DNA of 64,000 nt from Parabacteroides timonensis. Its GTDB lineage: Bacteria > Bacteroidota > Bacteroidia > Bacteroidales > Tannerellaceae. Shown here piece by piece: positions 19,485 through 29,200 of the stretch; within the stretch, counting starts at the first letter, position 1, and each line of letters opens with the position of its first letter. A program made the translations under genes and the position numbers. The notes beneath the pieces were generated by a model. It saw nothing but the letters and a program-made list of their open reading frames with translations, had not been told where the DNA came from and searched no databases. The DNA lies in the NCBI RefSeq assembly GCF_900128505.1, contig NZ_LT669941.1, positions 3,528,420 to 3,592,419 on the forward strand, given 5' to 3'.

Positions 19485-19514
19485 AAAGGGCCGCTTTAAT
19501 TGCGGCCTTTTTTC
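19485..19514 (+). terminator. Terminator-like hairpin between SusD and the GH16 gene
   Basis: GGCCGC, loop TTTAATT, GCGGCC, then TTTTTT. It lies 41 bases after the SusD stop and 22 bases before the GH16 start, inside what otherwise looks like one operon. It may act as a partial terminator that makes surface proteins more abundant than enzymes. No promoter was recognised between it and GH16. Confidence 0.75.
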
Positions 19515-19536
19515 TCTCTATTAACAACTAAATATC

Positions 19537-20715
19537 ATGAACTATAAACACTTATTCAGTACTTTGTGTGCATGTTTTCTCCTGCAGGGAGCTACACTGG
19601 TAATACAGGCGCAAGATTATCCTGCCAATCCACTGGAAAAAGAAGGATACCGCCTGATCTTCCACGATGAATTTGAAGGAAATGAAATTGATAAAAGTAA
19701 ATGGATTCCGGAATATTTACCCTCCTGGCCCAAAGACAGGAGTATCTGTACACCTACTTATGAGATGAAAGACGGAGTTATCAAACTCATTATTGATAAA
19801 AATTCAAAGAATGAATTCGATAAAAGCATGTATATCTCCGGATTTATGAGTGCCAGTCGTACAGGGCTTCACCATTATGACCCTAAAAAGAAAGCACTGC
19901 ACGAGATAAAGACAGAAGCCACTCAGATCAATCAATATGGTTACTATGAAATGCGTGCAAAGATGCAAAACGGAGGAGGCGTACATTGTGCCTGGTGGCT
20001 GATCGGCTTCGAGGATGATCCCAACCAAAGCTGCGAGATCGATATTTTTGAGATCCTGGGGACAGATGTAAATAAAATATGGGCAACAGTGCATAGCTGG
20101 AAAGACTCTACGATCCAGTATCATACAGAGCATCCCTGGTTTGCCAACAAAAAGTTGGCAGAAGAATTTCATATATATGGATTTGACTGGACGCCGGAAG
20201 GGGTTGCTGTCTACGTCGACGGCATACAGGTGATGAAGCATAAAGCAGCTATAACATATCCACTTATTCAGATCATTTCTTTTTATGATAACCGGAAAGC
20301 GAAAAATGGCTGGACCGGCACCTATGATCCGTCCATTCCTTACCCTAAAAGTTTCGATATCGATTATATCCGCATGTATAAGAAGATACCGGATGGTTAT
20401 AAGGCCGTTTCTGCCAATGAACTGCGCATAATCTCCATTGAACCGGCCCGTATGGAAGTTACCGAAGGAAAAGCCGTATTGCGGAATATCGACGGGCATA
20501 TCACTCGTGAACTCCTATATACACCATCTTATGTGAATGTCCATTATAATGACGGAACTGTCACTCAACAGTTTGTTGAATGGGAAGCGCTGAGTGATGA
20601 AGCATTCAGCCGGATTCAAAAAGCCGGGACTGTCATTGTCGACGGTAAAATAACCGGTCTATCCGACACTCTGTTAAAAGGGGAAAAGGCAACATTGATC
20701 ATTACAACCAAATAA
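19537..20715 (+). CDS. GH16-family endo-glycosidase
   Basis: Secreted endo-beta-glycosidase of family GH16 (beta-glucan, galactan and O-glycan-cleaving enzymes). A signal peptide covers residues 1-26 (ending VIQAQ). The fold starts at FHDEFEGNEIDKSKW (42-56). The catalytic motif is EIDIFE at 167-172, with E167 nucleophile and E172 acid/base, in the beta-bulge form with five-residue spacing. Residues about 290-392 form an added beta-sandwich or Ig-like domain. It is 392 residues and first of the enzyme group after the SusD hairpin. With GH89 downstream, a mucin O-glycanase-like role is possible; family GH16 is firm, the substrate is not. Confidence 0.9.
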   Translation: MNYKHLFSTLCACFLLQGATLVIQAQDYPANPLEKEGYRLIFHDEFEGNEIDKSKWIPEYLPSWPKDRSICTPTYEMKDGVIKLIIDKNSKNEFDKSMYISGFMSASRTGLHHYDPKKKALHEIKTEATQINQYGYYEMRAKMQNGGGVHCAWWLIGFEDDPNQSCEIDIFEILGTDVNKIWATVHSWKDSTIQYHTEHPWFANKKLAEEFHIYGFDWTPEGVAVYVDGIQVMKHKAAITYPLIQIISFYDNRKAKNGWTGTYDPSIPYPKSFDIDYIRMYKKIPDGYKAVSANELRIISIEPARMEVTEGKAVLRNIDGHITRELLYTPSYVNVHYNDGTVTQQFVEWEALSDEAFSRIQKAGTVIVDGKITGLSDTLLKGEKATLIITTK

Positions 20716-20727
20716 AAGCAAATACTT

Positions 20728-22290
20728 ATGAAACATATAGCGATTATCTTTTTTTCCATCAGCATGTTGTTAAACTTGGGAACGGGATGTACCTCGGAAA
20801 AACAACACCTCACATTCCGTGGTATATATGCCGATGATCCGGCCGGAACAGAAGGTTTACATAATCCGGAACGTGGTTTCCGCCTGGAGGTGGCATTGGA
20901 TGTCACAGAAAAGAACTATGTATGGGCTCCCGATAAATATCCCGATATCACATCTTATCTGGAAGAAGAAGCTGAGAAATATGCTTCTGATAGTATATCC
21001 CTGGTGCAGACTTATTTCTATCTGACAGGAGCAGTCGGAAAAGCGTTGACAGCTGACGATTTTAATACGATGGATATCTTTTTCGATAAACTACGTGAAC
21101 TCGGGATGAAAGCTGTTTTACGTTTTGCCTACGAAACTCAATTCATGGGACGCGCTGCTACAGGACCGACTTTGGACGATATCATCCGTCACACAGAACA
21201 ACTCAAACCATTTCTGGCAAAGAATAAAGATGTGATCCAGGTCGTACAGGCCGGCATGATAGGTGCATGGGGCGAATGGCATAGTTCATTCCATGGCCTA
21301 GAGAGATCAGACGATACCAAACGTACCATTTTACAACATATTTGCCGAATGACACCCGAAGGACGTTATATCCAGATCCGCGTACCGGAATATAAGAATC
21401 TACTAGATCCCTCCTCCGATGATTATAAACGTACTTCTTTTCACGATGATTTTATTGTCATCAAGAAACATCTTTGGGATGGAGGAATGTCGGAAGGAAC
21501 ACCGGCATACGAACAGATCGTGCGTGAATCGGCGTATCTTCCGGTCGATGGAGAATTGCCTTGGGGTACATGGAGTATGAATGAAGATCCGGACAGTCCG
21601 GAAGCCGGCTGGATAATTGACGGACTTCAAACAGCAAAGCGTCTTTCCCTGCAACACTATACCTCCCTGAGTGCCATTCATAATTATAAGGAGAAAAACA
21701 CCAAAGACAAATATTCCATGAAATACTGGAAAGAGACACCTGTCACAGAAGCTTTCCTGAAAGAGAATAAAATGCCTGTTTCAAATGGTTATTTTAATAC
21801 TAAAGATAAAAAGATTGCTGAACGTAATGTTTTCGATTATATCCGGGATCACCTGGGATATCGAATTGAGTTACAGGATTTAACAATAGCACCCACCGCT
21901 GATAAAAACAATAAGGAAATAGAACTGTCACTGATCAACCGTGGTTTTTCCACACTGTTTAATGAACATCCTGTTTATTTCGTACTGATAGACAATAAAG
22001 GGAACATTGTCCATACCGAATTAACAGGTGCCAACGTAAACGAATGGCAACCTTATAGCCCGGATGATACGCTTTGTACTCCGTTGATCCATAAAATCAA
22101 AACGAATATGCATATACCGGAAACCATCGATCCCGGGAATTATCAGTTAGGCCTATGGATTCCGGATGGGGCTGATCGTTTGAAGAAAAACGCCCGCTAT
22201 GCAATTCGTTGTGCCAATGGCGATGTGGAATGGTGGGTCTCCGAAGACAACCAATATGGTATAAATATTTTGACAACATTAATAATCTGA
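20728..22290 (+). CDS. DUF4874/DUF4832-type lipoprotein, likely glycan-active
   Basis: Lipoprotein with a lipobox GTGC at residues 18-21. The N-terminal half resembles DUF4874, a TIM-barrel-like domain with GLHNPERGF and VVQAGMIGAWGEWHSSFHG; the latter looks like a glycosidase active-site strand (GEWH). The C-terminal half (about 390-520) resembles DUF4832, a beta-sandwich. Domain names are from memory of typical members. It sits 12 bases after GH16 and 4 bases before GH89, so it is co-translated with them and probably acts on the same glycan. No activity is established from sequence. Confidence 0.75.
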   Translation: MKHIAIIFFSISMLLNLGTGCTSEKQHLTFRGIYADDPAGTEGLHNPERGFRLEVALDVTEKNYVWAPDKYPDITSYLEEEAEKYASDSISLVQTYFYLTGAVGKALTADDFNTMDIFFDKLRELGMKAVLRFAYETQFMGRAATGPTLDDIIRHTEQLKPFLAKNKDVIQVVQAGMIGAWGEWHSSFHGLERSDDTKRTILQHICRMTPEGRYIQIRVPEYKNLLDPSSDDYKRTSFHDDFIVIKKHLWDGGMSEGTPAYEQIVRESAYLPVDGELPWGTWSMNEDPDSPEAGWIIDGLQTAKRLSLQHYTSLSAIHNYKEKNTKDKYSMKYWKETPVTEAFLKENKMPVSNGYFNTKDKKIAERNVFDYIRDHLGYRIELQDLTIAPTADKNNKEIELSLINRGFSTLFNEHPVYFVLIDNKGNIVHTELTGANVNEWQPYSPDDTLCTPLIHKIKTNMHIPETIDPGNYQLGLWIPDGADRLKKNARYAIRCANGDVEWWVSEDNQYGINILTTLII

Positions 22291-22294
22291 TAAA

Positions 22295-24445
22295 ATGAAA
22301 ATAATTAATATTCTGTTGCTATTATGCTTTTCGGCAGTGATGCAAGCAAGCCCGATAGACGGGTTATTAGAGCGTATTGACAAGGGAGCTTCCCGTAAAT
22401 TTATCATCGAACAGATCAAATCGCCCACCGACTTTTTTGAACTGGATCAGAAAGGAGATAAAGTCGTTATCCGCGGTAACAATTATGTCAGTATTGCAAC
22501 CGGAATAAACTGGTATCTAAAATATCATGCAGGGATTCACCTCTCCTGGAACGGAATGCAGGCTACGCTTCCGGAAATCCTTCCTGCCGTAACAAAAAAA
22601 GAACGACATGAAACAGGAATGAAACTACGTTATGACCTGAACTACTGTACGTTTTCTTATACAATGGCATTCTGGGACTGGGATCGCTGGGAGAAAGAGA
22701 TCGACTGGATGGCTTTGCATGGAATCAATCTGCCATTAGCCATGACAGGGGTGGAAAGTGTCTGGTATAACGTTTTGAAAAAGTTGGGCTATAACAAGGA
22801 GGAGATCAATGAATTTATCTCCGGTCCCGGTTTTATGGCCTGGTGGCTGATGAATAACCTGGAAGGCTGGGGCGGCCCTAATCCTGACAGTTGGTATCAG
22901 CAGCAGACCGTTTTGCAAAAGAAGATACTGAAACGTATGCGTGAATACGGCATCGAACCTGTATTGCCGGGATATTCCGGCATGGTCCCTCACAATGCCA
23001 AAGAAAAGATGGGGCTGAATGTTTCCGACCCGGGCTTATGGTGCGGTTATCGCCGTCCGGCTTTCCTTCAGCCTACCGATCCTCGCTTTCAGGAGATAGC
23101 TTCCCTTTATTACAAAGAGATGGAGAAATTGTTTGGCAAAGCCAATTATTACAGCATGGACCCGTTCCATGAAGGAGGTAGCGTTGCCGGAGTCGATCTG
23201 GATGCTGCCGGCAAAGCAATCATGTCTGCCATGAAGAAGGTAAATCCGAAAGCCGTTTGGGTAGCCCAGGCATGGCAAGCCAATCCTCGTTCAAAGATGA
23301 TTGAGAATCTGAAGGCTAGAGATATGATCGTCCTCGATTTGTTTGCAGAAAGCCGCCCGCAATGGGGAGACGCCGAGTCGACCTGGTACCGTAAAAACGG
23401 TTTTGGGCAACACGACTGGATCTATTGTATGCTGCTGAATTATGGCGGAAATGTCGGTCTGCACGGAAAAATGGCGCATGTGATCGATGAATTCTATAAG
23501 GCAAAAGAAAGCCCTTTCGGTAAAACGTTATGTGGCGTCGGTATGACGATGGAGGGTAGTGAAAACAATCCGGTCATGTTTGAGTTATTAACCGAACTCC
23601 CTTGGAGAGAACAACGGTTCGATAAAGAGGAATGGCTGGCAAACTACGTTCGTGCCCGTTACGGTTCTGATAATAAAACAGTGGAAGAAGCCTGGACGTT
23701 ACTCAGTAACTCGATCTATAACTGTCCTTCTCAATCCGTTCAGCAGGGAACACATGAATCTATCTTTTGTGCACGTCCATCGGAAAATGCTTATCAGGCT
23801 TCCAGCTGGTCGGAAATGTCTGATTATTATAATCCCCAGGATGTTATCCATGCTGCTCGTCTGATGGTATCGGTAGCCGATCAGTATAAAGGGAATAATA
23901 ACTTTGAATATGATCTCGTTGATATTGTTCGCCAAGCCATTACAGAAAGAGGTCGTCTGCTGTACAAAGCAGTGATGGCCGCTTATACATCAGGAGATAA
24001 GCCACTCTTTGAAATGGCCTCCCGGCATTTCCTGCAACTGATTCTTTTGCAGGATGAATTATTAGGAACACGTCGTGAGTTTATGGTAGGAAACTGGATT
24101 GAGCAGGCTCGTAATCTGGGGAAGACTCCTGAAGAAAAAGCTTTATATGAATGGAACGCACGTGTACAGATTACCACCTGGGGCAACCGTCAGGCCGCTG
24201 ACGAAGGAGGTCTGAGAGATTATGCCCACAAGGAATGGAACGGGATACTAAAAGATTTCTACTACATGCGATGGAAAGCCTATTTCGACAATCTTACCCA
24301 AAAGATGGATGGGAAGAATCCAGAAGAAATAGATTTTTATGTATTGGAAGAACCTTGGACAAAAGAGACAAATCCGTATCCATCTAAACCAGAAAATGAT
24401 TGTATTCCAACTGTAAAACAAATATTCAAAGAAATTTTTGAATAA
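22295..24445 (+). CDS. GH89 alpha-N-acetylglucosaminidase
   Basis: Exo-enzyme that removes terminal alpha-linked GlcNAc, as in GlcNAc-alpha-1,4-Gal caps of gastric-type mucin or heparan sulfate ends. A signal peptide covers residues 1-18. The N-terminal domain is followed by a barrel with CTFSYTMAFWDWDRWEKEID and NNLEGWGGPNPDSWY, hallmarks of NAGLU-type enzymes. E293 in DPFHEGG aligns with the acid/base and E420 in GMTMEGSENNP with the nucleophile of the human enzyme. A helical C-terminal domain completes the 716 residues. It is the last gene of the left arm before the bidirectional terminator. Confidence 0.93.
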   Translation: MKIINILLLLCFSAVMQASPIDGLLERIDKGASRKFIIEQIKSPTDFFELDQKGDKVVIRGNNYVSIATGINWYLKYHAGIHLSWNGMQATLPEILPAVTKKERHETGMKLRYDLNYCTFSYTMAFWDWDRWEKEIDWMALHGINLPLAMTGVESVWYNVLKKLGYNKEEINEFISGPGFMAWWLMNNLEGWGGPNPDSWYQQQTVLQKKILKRMREYGIEPVLPGYSGMVPHNAKEKMGLNVSDPGLWCGYRRPAFLQPTDPRFQEIASLYYKEMEKLFGKANYYSMDPFHEGGSVAGVDLDAAGKAIMSAMKKVNPKAVWVAQAWQANPRSKMIENLKARDMIVLDLFAESRPQWGDAESTWYRKNGFGQHDWIYCMLLNYGGNVGLHGKMAHVIDEFYKAKESPFGKTLCGVGMTMEGSENNPVMFELLTELPWREQRFDKEEWLANYVRARYGSDNKTVEEAWTLLSNSIYNCPSQSVQQGTHESIFCARPSENAYQASSWSEMSDYYNPQDVIHAARLMVSVADQYKGNNNFEYDLVDIVRQAITERGRLLYKAVMAAYTSGDKPLFEMASRHFLQLILLQDELLGTRREFMVGNWIEQARNLGKTPEEKALYEWNARVQITTWGNRQAADEGGLRDYAHKEWNGILKDFYYMRWKAYFDNLTQKMDGKNPEEIDFYVLEEPWTKETNPYPSKPENDCIPTVKQIFKEIFE

Positions 24446-24450
24446 CAAAA

Positions 24451-24480
24451 AAAGGAGTAGATTTATCGTTCTACTCCTTT
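24451..24480. terminator. Bidirectional terminator between the two PUL 3 arms
   Basis: AAAGGAGTAG and CTACTCCTTT form a perfect 10-bp stem with a 10-base loop. It is flanked by an A-run on the left and by CCTTTTTT on the right, so it can stop transcription from both sides. GH89 ends 5 bases before it and GH31 ends 6 bases after it. Confidence 0.85.
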
Positions 24481-24486
24481 CCTTTT

Positions 24487-26091
24487 TTACTTTATCTTCT
24501 CAAACCAGGGTAATCTTTCCAGAGGAGCATTCACCTCTATAGTTTTAGGCCCACGGAATTTTTTGCCGGTATCATCTCTCCACTCTCCTTTGGGCAACAT
24601 AACCTTACGTATATGTTCTTTTGTCAGGATCGGAGCTACCAGGTACTTATCTCCCAACATGAACTGATCTTTGCAATTTACAAATCCCTGATGAGGAAAA
24701 GCATATTCCATATGACGAATGATCGGTTCGCCTGTTTGTGCTGAAGAACGTGCTTGATCCAGAATATACCCCCCCATCTTTTCATGCAAATGAGCATAAT
24801 CACGACAGATAGCCAGATGCTTTTCATCGAGGATGCGCCAAGGTGCTACAGAAAACTGCATCATAGGCATCAAGGTATGCACCTGGCAGGAACGAACAAT
24901 CAATTCCTGATCCAATTTGGTCTGGTCAATACCCAAAAAAGAACCGAACTGCCCCCCACCGATCATATCTGGACAAGCATAAGCATATCCTAACAGACCC
25001 GCAGCAATCATATCAGGGATCAACAAGCCTACTGCATTCCAGGAATAGTCTTTATCCCCCAAGCGTTGCACTAAAGGCTGCCCTCCCATCTTCCAACCGG
25101 CACGGTATTCGTTGAATGGGAAATCCAGACCTATTTTTGCCCAATATTCACACATATCGACTGAAGTAGCGTCTTTATCATAGAATTCCAGATCAGGATC
25201 ACTGTAAGGACCGATATCACCTGCATCAAATTTGAAACCATCCACACCATACTTATCCTGCATAGTACGTAACTGTTGTTTTAAATGTTCCGCAGCAGCC
25301 GGATTACTCAGATCATAACATGCACTATATCCGTTCCACCAAGGAATAATAGCCGCCTGGTTAGTTCCTTTTTTCTTGATTAAATAATTTTTTTGCTGCA
25401 ATTCGCGAAATTCTGGACTATCCGGGCTAACAAACGGGCAGATCCATAACATAATACGGAATCCGTCTTTATGGAGCTGATCGATCATACCTTTCGGATC
25501 AGGAAAACGTTCGGGTTTAAAATCAAAATTACCATAATATTTCTGCCAGTTGTCATCAACCATAAAAACACCTACGGGAAATTTATATTTCAAAATATTG
25601 TCGGCATATTTCAATACATCTTCCTGATTCTGATTGTACATCAGTTCAATCCATGTGTTATATTGAGGCATGGAAAAGAATAAAGAGTCGGGTAACTGAC
25701 CAGAGGGAGGGAAATATTTTGCAGATGCAGCTATATAGGCATCTTTCAACGTATTACCTGCTAATACCGGTTCTATATTCTCAAAATCGGAAAACAACTG
25801 TAATATTCCGTTTTCAAACTTGAATGAAAAAGGTTTATCACTCCATATGTATCGTCCCTCTGATGAAATCAAAAGGGGAACATTCTGATTATTCAAATTC
25901 TCAGTAGAAAGATCGAACAGACGCATATTTTCCTTAAACGGCATTTGAGAGCCAAGTGCCACCATACCTCCCCACCATTTTTCATTTTCCAAAGAAGATA
26001 TTTTGGATTCATATTTACTTCCTGCCCTACAAGGTAATATTCCTAAGATTACAACCAGGGACAACAAAAAGGCTTTCATCGAATGCTTCAT
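24487..26091 (-). CDS. GH31-family glycoside hydrolase
   Basis: Secreted alpha-glycosidase of family GH31. A signal peptide covers about residues 1-23 (MKAFLLSLVVILGILPCRAG; an inner ATG at 26079 is also possible). The barrel strands include FPVGVFMVDDNWQ (171-183) and FRIMLWICPF. The nucleophile is D289 in DGFKFDAGD, and D346 in VQRLGDKD fits the acid/base. At 534 residues it is short, so it probably lacks the C-terminal domains of alpha-glucosidases. GH31 also contains alpha-galactosidases and alpha-N-acetylgalactosaminidases, which would fit an O-glycan locus; specificity cannot be read here. It has its own TAnnTTTG box behind a terminator. Confidence 0.88.
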   Translation of the reverse strand: MKHSMKAFLLSLVVILGILPCRAGSKYESKISSLENEKWWGGMVALGSQMPFKENMRLFDLSTENLNNQNVPLLISSEGRYIWSDKPFSFKFENGILQLFSDFENIEPVLAGNTLKDAYIAASAKYFPPSGQLPDSLFFSMPQYNTWIELMYNQNQEDVLKYADNILKYKFPVGVFMVDDNWQKYYGNFDFKPERFPDPKGMIDQLHKDGFRIMLWICPFVSPDSPEFRELQQKNYLIKKKGTNQAAIIPWWNGYSACYDLSNPAAAEHLKQQLRTMQDKYGVDGFKFDAGDIGPYSDPDLEFYDKDATSVDMCEYWAKIGLDFPFNEYRAGWKMGGQPLVQRLGDKDYSWNAVGLLIPDMIAAGLLGYAYACPDMIGGGQFGSFLGIDQTKLDQELIVRSCQVHTLMPMMQFSVAPWRILDEKHLAICRDYAHLHEKMGGYILDQARSSAQTGEPIIRHMEYAFPHQGFVNCKDQFMLGDKYLVAPILTKEHIRKVMLPKGEWRDDTGKKFRGPKTIEVNAPLERLPWFEKIK

Positions 26092-26122
26092 GTTTGTTTT
26101 ATTAGATTTATTAATTCTCCCG

Positions 26123-26130
26123 CAAAGATA
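26123..26130 (-). promoter_or_regulatory. Promoter of the GH31 gene
   Basis: The minus strand reads TATCTTTG, a perfect -7 box, with TTTA about 19 bases upstream in place of TTTG. It lies 32 bases before the GH31 ATG and just after the terminator of the preceding gene, so GH31 is a separate transcription unit. Confidence 0.6.
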
Positions 26131-26159
26131 GGGATAACTTCTTATTTTCTAAACATAAA

Positions 26160-26191
26160 AGTGGCCAAGAGATTCAGATCTCCCGGCCACT
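26160..26191 (-). terminator. Terminator after the DUF5107-TPR gene
   Basis: AGTGGCC and GGCCACT pair around an inner AGAGAT/ATCTC hairpin. Read leftward it is followed by TTTTATGTTT. It lies 25 bases after the stop of the DUF5107 gene and ends the long right-arm operon. Confidence 0.78.
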
Positions 26192-26215
26192 AATTATATA
26201 TCTTATTACCGTCGA

Positions 26216-29200
26216 TTAAAACGTATGATTTAGGAATTGTTTAGCCCAAATCAAATTCGGATTCATATCTACAGCTTTCTGAAGCAATACTTTTCCTGTA
26301 GCGTCATTGCCCTTATAACATTCCAACAAACCTTTCAGATAATTCAAATTCGCAATCCGTTCATCCCGTGAACCGTCTTCTCCAAATTTAGAATAAGCAT
26401 CGACTGTTACTCGTCCGGCTAACTGTTCTTCAATTTCAGTAGAAAGCTTTTGAAGTAGCTCTTTCGATTCCGCCTGTCTGCCGGCCTCATTCATTGCCAG
26501 AGCATTGAATAAAGTATTCTCTGAAGCCAACTCCATACGCCGTCTTCTTACCTGACTGTTTGCAGCAATGTCAAAACTTTCTTTTGCCTTCTTCTTGTTT
26601 CCTAAAGCCTGATAAGCTTTACCCAGATAATAATATCCCTTAGCACTATGCCCGCCGGTTTCCGGCCGGCCTACTTCGAGATTTTCTGGATACAGATCGG
26701 CTGTTTCAAACTCTTTTACAGCTTCCTTATAATTTCCTGATTTAAGTAAATCCATACCTTTCAACAAATGAGAATCGACATAAATATCATGTATCTCACC
26801 TCCGCCTTCCCAAACGTGAAAATGACGGGCAGTCATTATATCGATAGCCTTATCATAAGCTCCGGTTTCATTATACAATGTCAATAAACGAATAACGGCT
26901 TCATCATGTTTCATAACTGTTGGCAAGTTCTTTTCCAATACCGCTAAACGTTCGGTTGCCGGTTTCTTTTCTTTCTCATAGAGTATATCCAGCTCCTGGA
27001 AAATGCGAGGATCCTGATTATTATATTCAATTGCTTTCTCATAACCGGCTATTGCTTTTCCTAGCTCGTTCAAACGATTATAACCAAAACCTAAGTTACG
27101 ATAGGCTTGGGCGAAAACCGGATCCTTTGCTACAGCCTGTTCCCAGCAAGCCATCCCTTGCTCTTTCTGTCCCAGGAAATAATACAAATTACCCAGATAA
27201 TAAGGAGCGCGTGCATCTTCCAGAGATTTTGAACAAACGGTCGACAGGATATTTATTTCCTCCAAACGGAACGGAAAACACCAGTCGGTAGTAAGTGAAG
27301 AAGCTTTCTTCCATTGCTCCAATGCCATCTCTTTCTTCCCTGATAACAGGTTATAATAACCATTATAATAATATACTAAAGGAGAAGAAGTGTAAGGTTC
27401 ACCGATTTGCAGGGCTCTATTCAGTAAAAGAGTAGCTTCCTCATAGGCACCCGCATGGGCATACTCCAAGGACATTTCCAATAGTTCCTGCACCCGAATA
27501 ATACCTTCACCACGCTGTTTCTCAGCCCTATCCAGGAAATTCACACCATTCCCACTCAAAAAACTTTGCTCTGCCATACTCCAATAATCCAATGGATCGA
27601 TAGCTACAACCTGTTGTATTTGTTTCAACGCATCCTCTGTTTGTCCTAGTTTCCTCAACAAATAAGCTTTCAAGGTCAAAGCTTTTGTATCTCTTCCTCC
27701 GACTGCCAACGATTGATCGACCAGATCCAATGCCTCAGGCAAATTTCCTTTTAGGGCTGACAACTGTGCCAATGCGAGATAAGCCGGGTGTTGGAATGTC
27801 GGATACCAGGTGGCTTTCCAATACTGGTCTGAGGCCTCTTTATAACGACCTTGCATCTGATAAATCAATCCGAGGTAATAATGCGGTTCCGGATCCTTCA
27901 CAACCGTATAATCTTTGGCCGGACGGAGTAATGCACGTTTCAAATGTTTTTCTGCCATTCCCCATTCACCTGCTTTGGCATAATGGATACCCACAACCGT
28001 ATTCACACGCGAATCGAATGAATCTCGTTTCAGTGCCTCATTATAGAAATCCATCGCATTTAAACGGGCATTATGGAATTGCTCCACACGAAGTCCGGCA
28101 TAATATAATTCTTCTACTGTCTGATAGTCTTTCACAGGCTTAGTCCCTTCAACAACTTCAGGAAGTTCTTTTTCCTCCAACTCCACCGGTTGATAAGCAA
28201 CCAATTCATTTCCCTTATTATCCAGTAAAACAGCACGAAGGCTTGTTTCTTTCACTGTAGCCGGAACCGATACTGTTGTTGTAAACGGAGTTGCCGGATC
28301 GATAGAAATCACCTTCTCAAACAACACTTTACCGTCCTGTTGTAGCAAAACTTTTGCATCAGGATATTTAGTCGTTGCATTAAACCCAAGAAAAACTTTT
28401 CCGGATGCTTTTTTCTCCAGGTTAACAGCAGCATCGTCATTCGCATTCTTCACAGAACCTATATCACGAATACCATACCAACGTTGAACGAACTCACGTG
28501 TTTCCCCTGGTCCTACCCAACTATAATCCGGTTGATTATCCGAATAAGCACCGACCATCAGTTCCAGATAATGTCCGTCTTTGTCAGATAGCATCTTATT
28601 CCACATCTCTCCACTCGGGTTGTTACCCCATAAGAAAAACTTCTTACCATTGACAATATGGTGGTTAGCCACATGTACCGTACCTGCCTGTTTCCCATGA
28701 TCGTAGCCGGCCAGGAAATTGTCTTCGAAGTTCCAGGCGAAGATAGAGCGGGAATTACCGGTATAGTTCTTCCACCAGGCAAGTTCAACTTCATTACCAC
28801 TACCGCGAACAGCTTCTCCCATAGGCCATTTGGTAAAATAGACTTTGGAATGATCCGTACCGAATTGTGTAGCCGGCGGGAAAATGACTTCATAATCCTT
28901 ATTACAATGTACAGAAACATTGGCCCAATAAAGAATAGACTGTATGAACGGCGTACGATTAATGATCTTCACTTTGGCTTCCACCCATGAGCGATTCGGA
29001 TAGACAGTGACACCTACCGACCATTTCATACGATGACGCAGCTCCATTTCACCCACCCAGATCGTTTTACTTCCATCTTTATTCTCTTCTATCTTCCAAT
29101 CGATAGGCATGTAACTGGAAGGACGATGATGATGAGGGATATTCCATTCCACTCCTCCGGATAGCCAAGCTCCGAGCATACCGATCAAAGCCGGCTTTAT

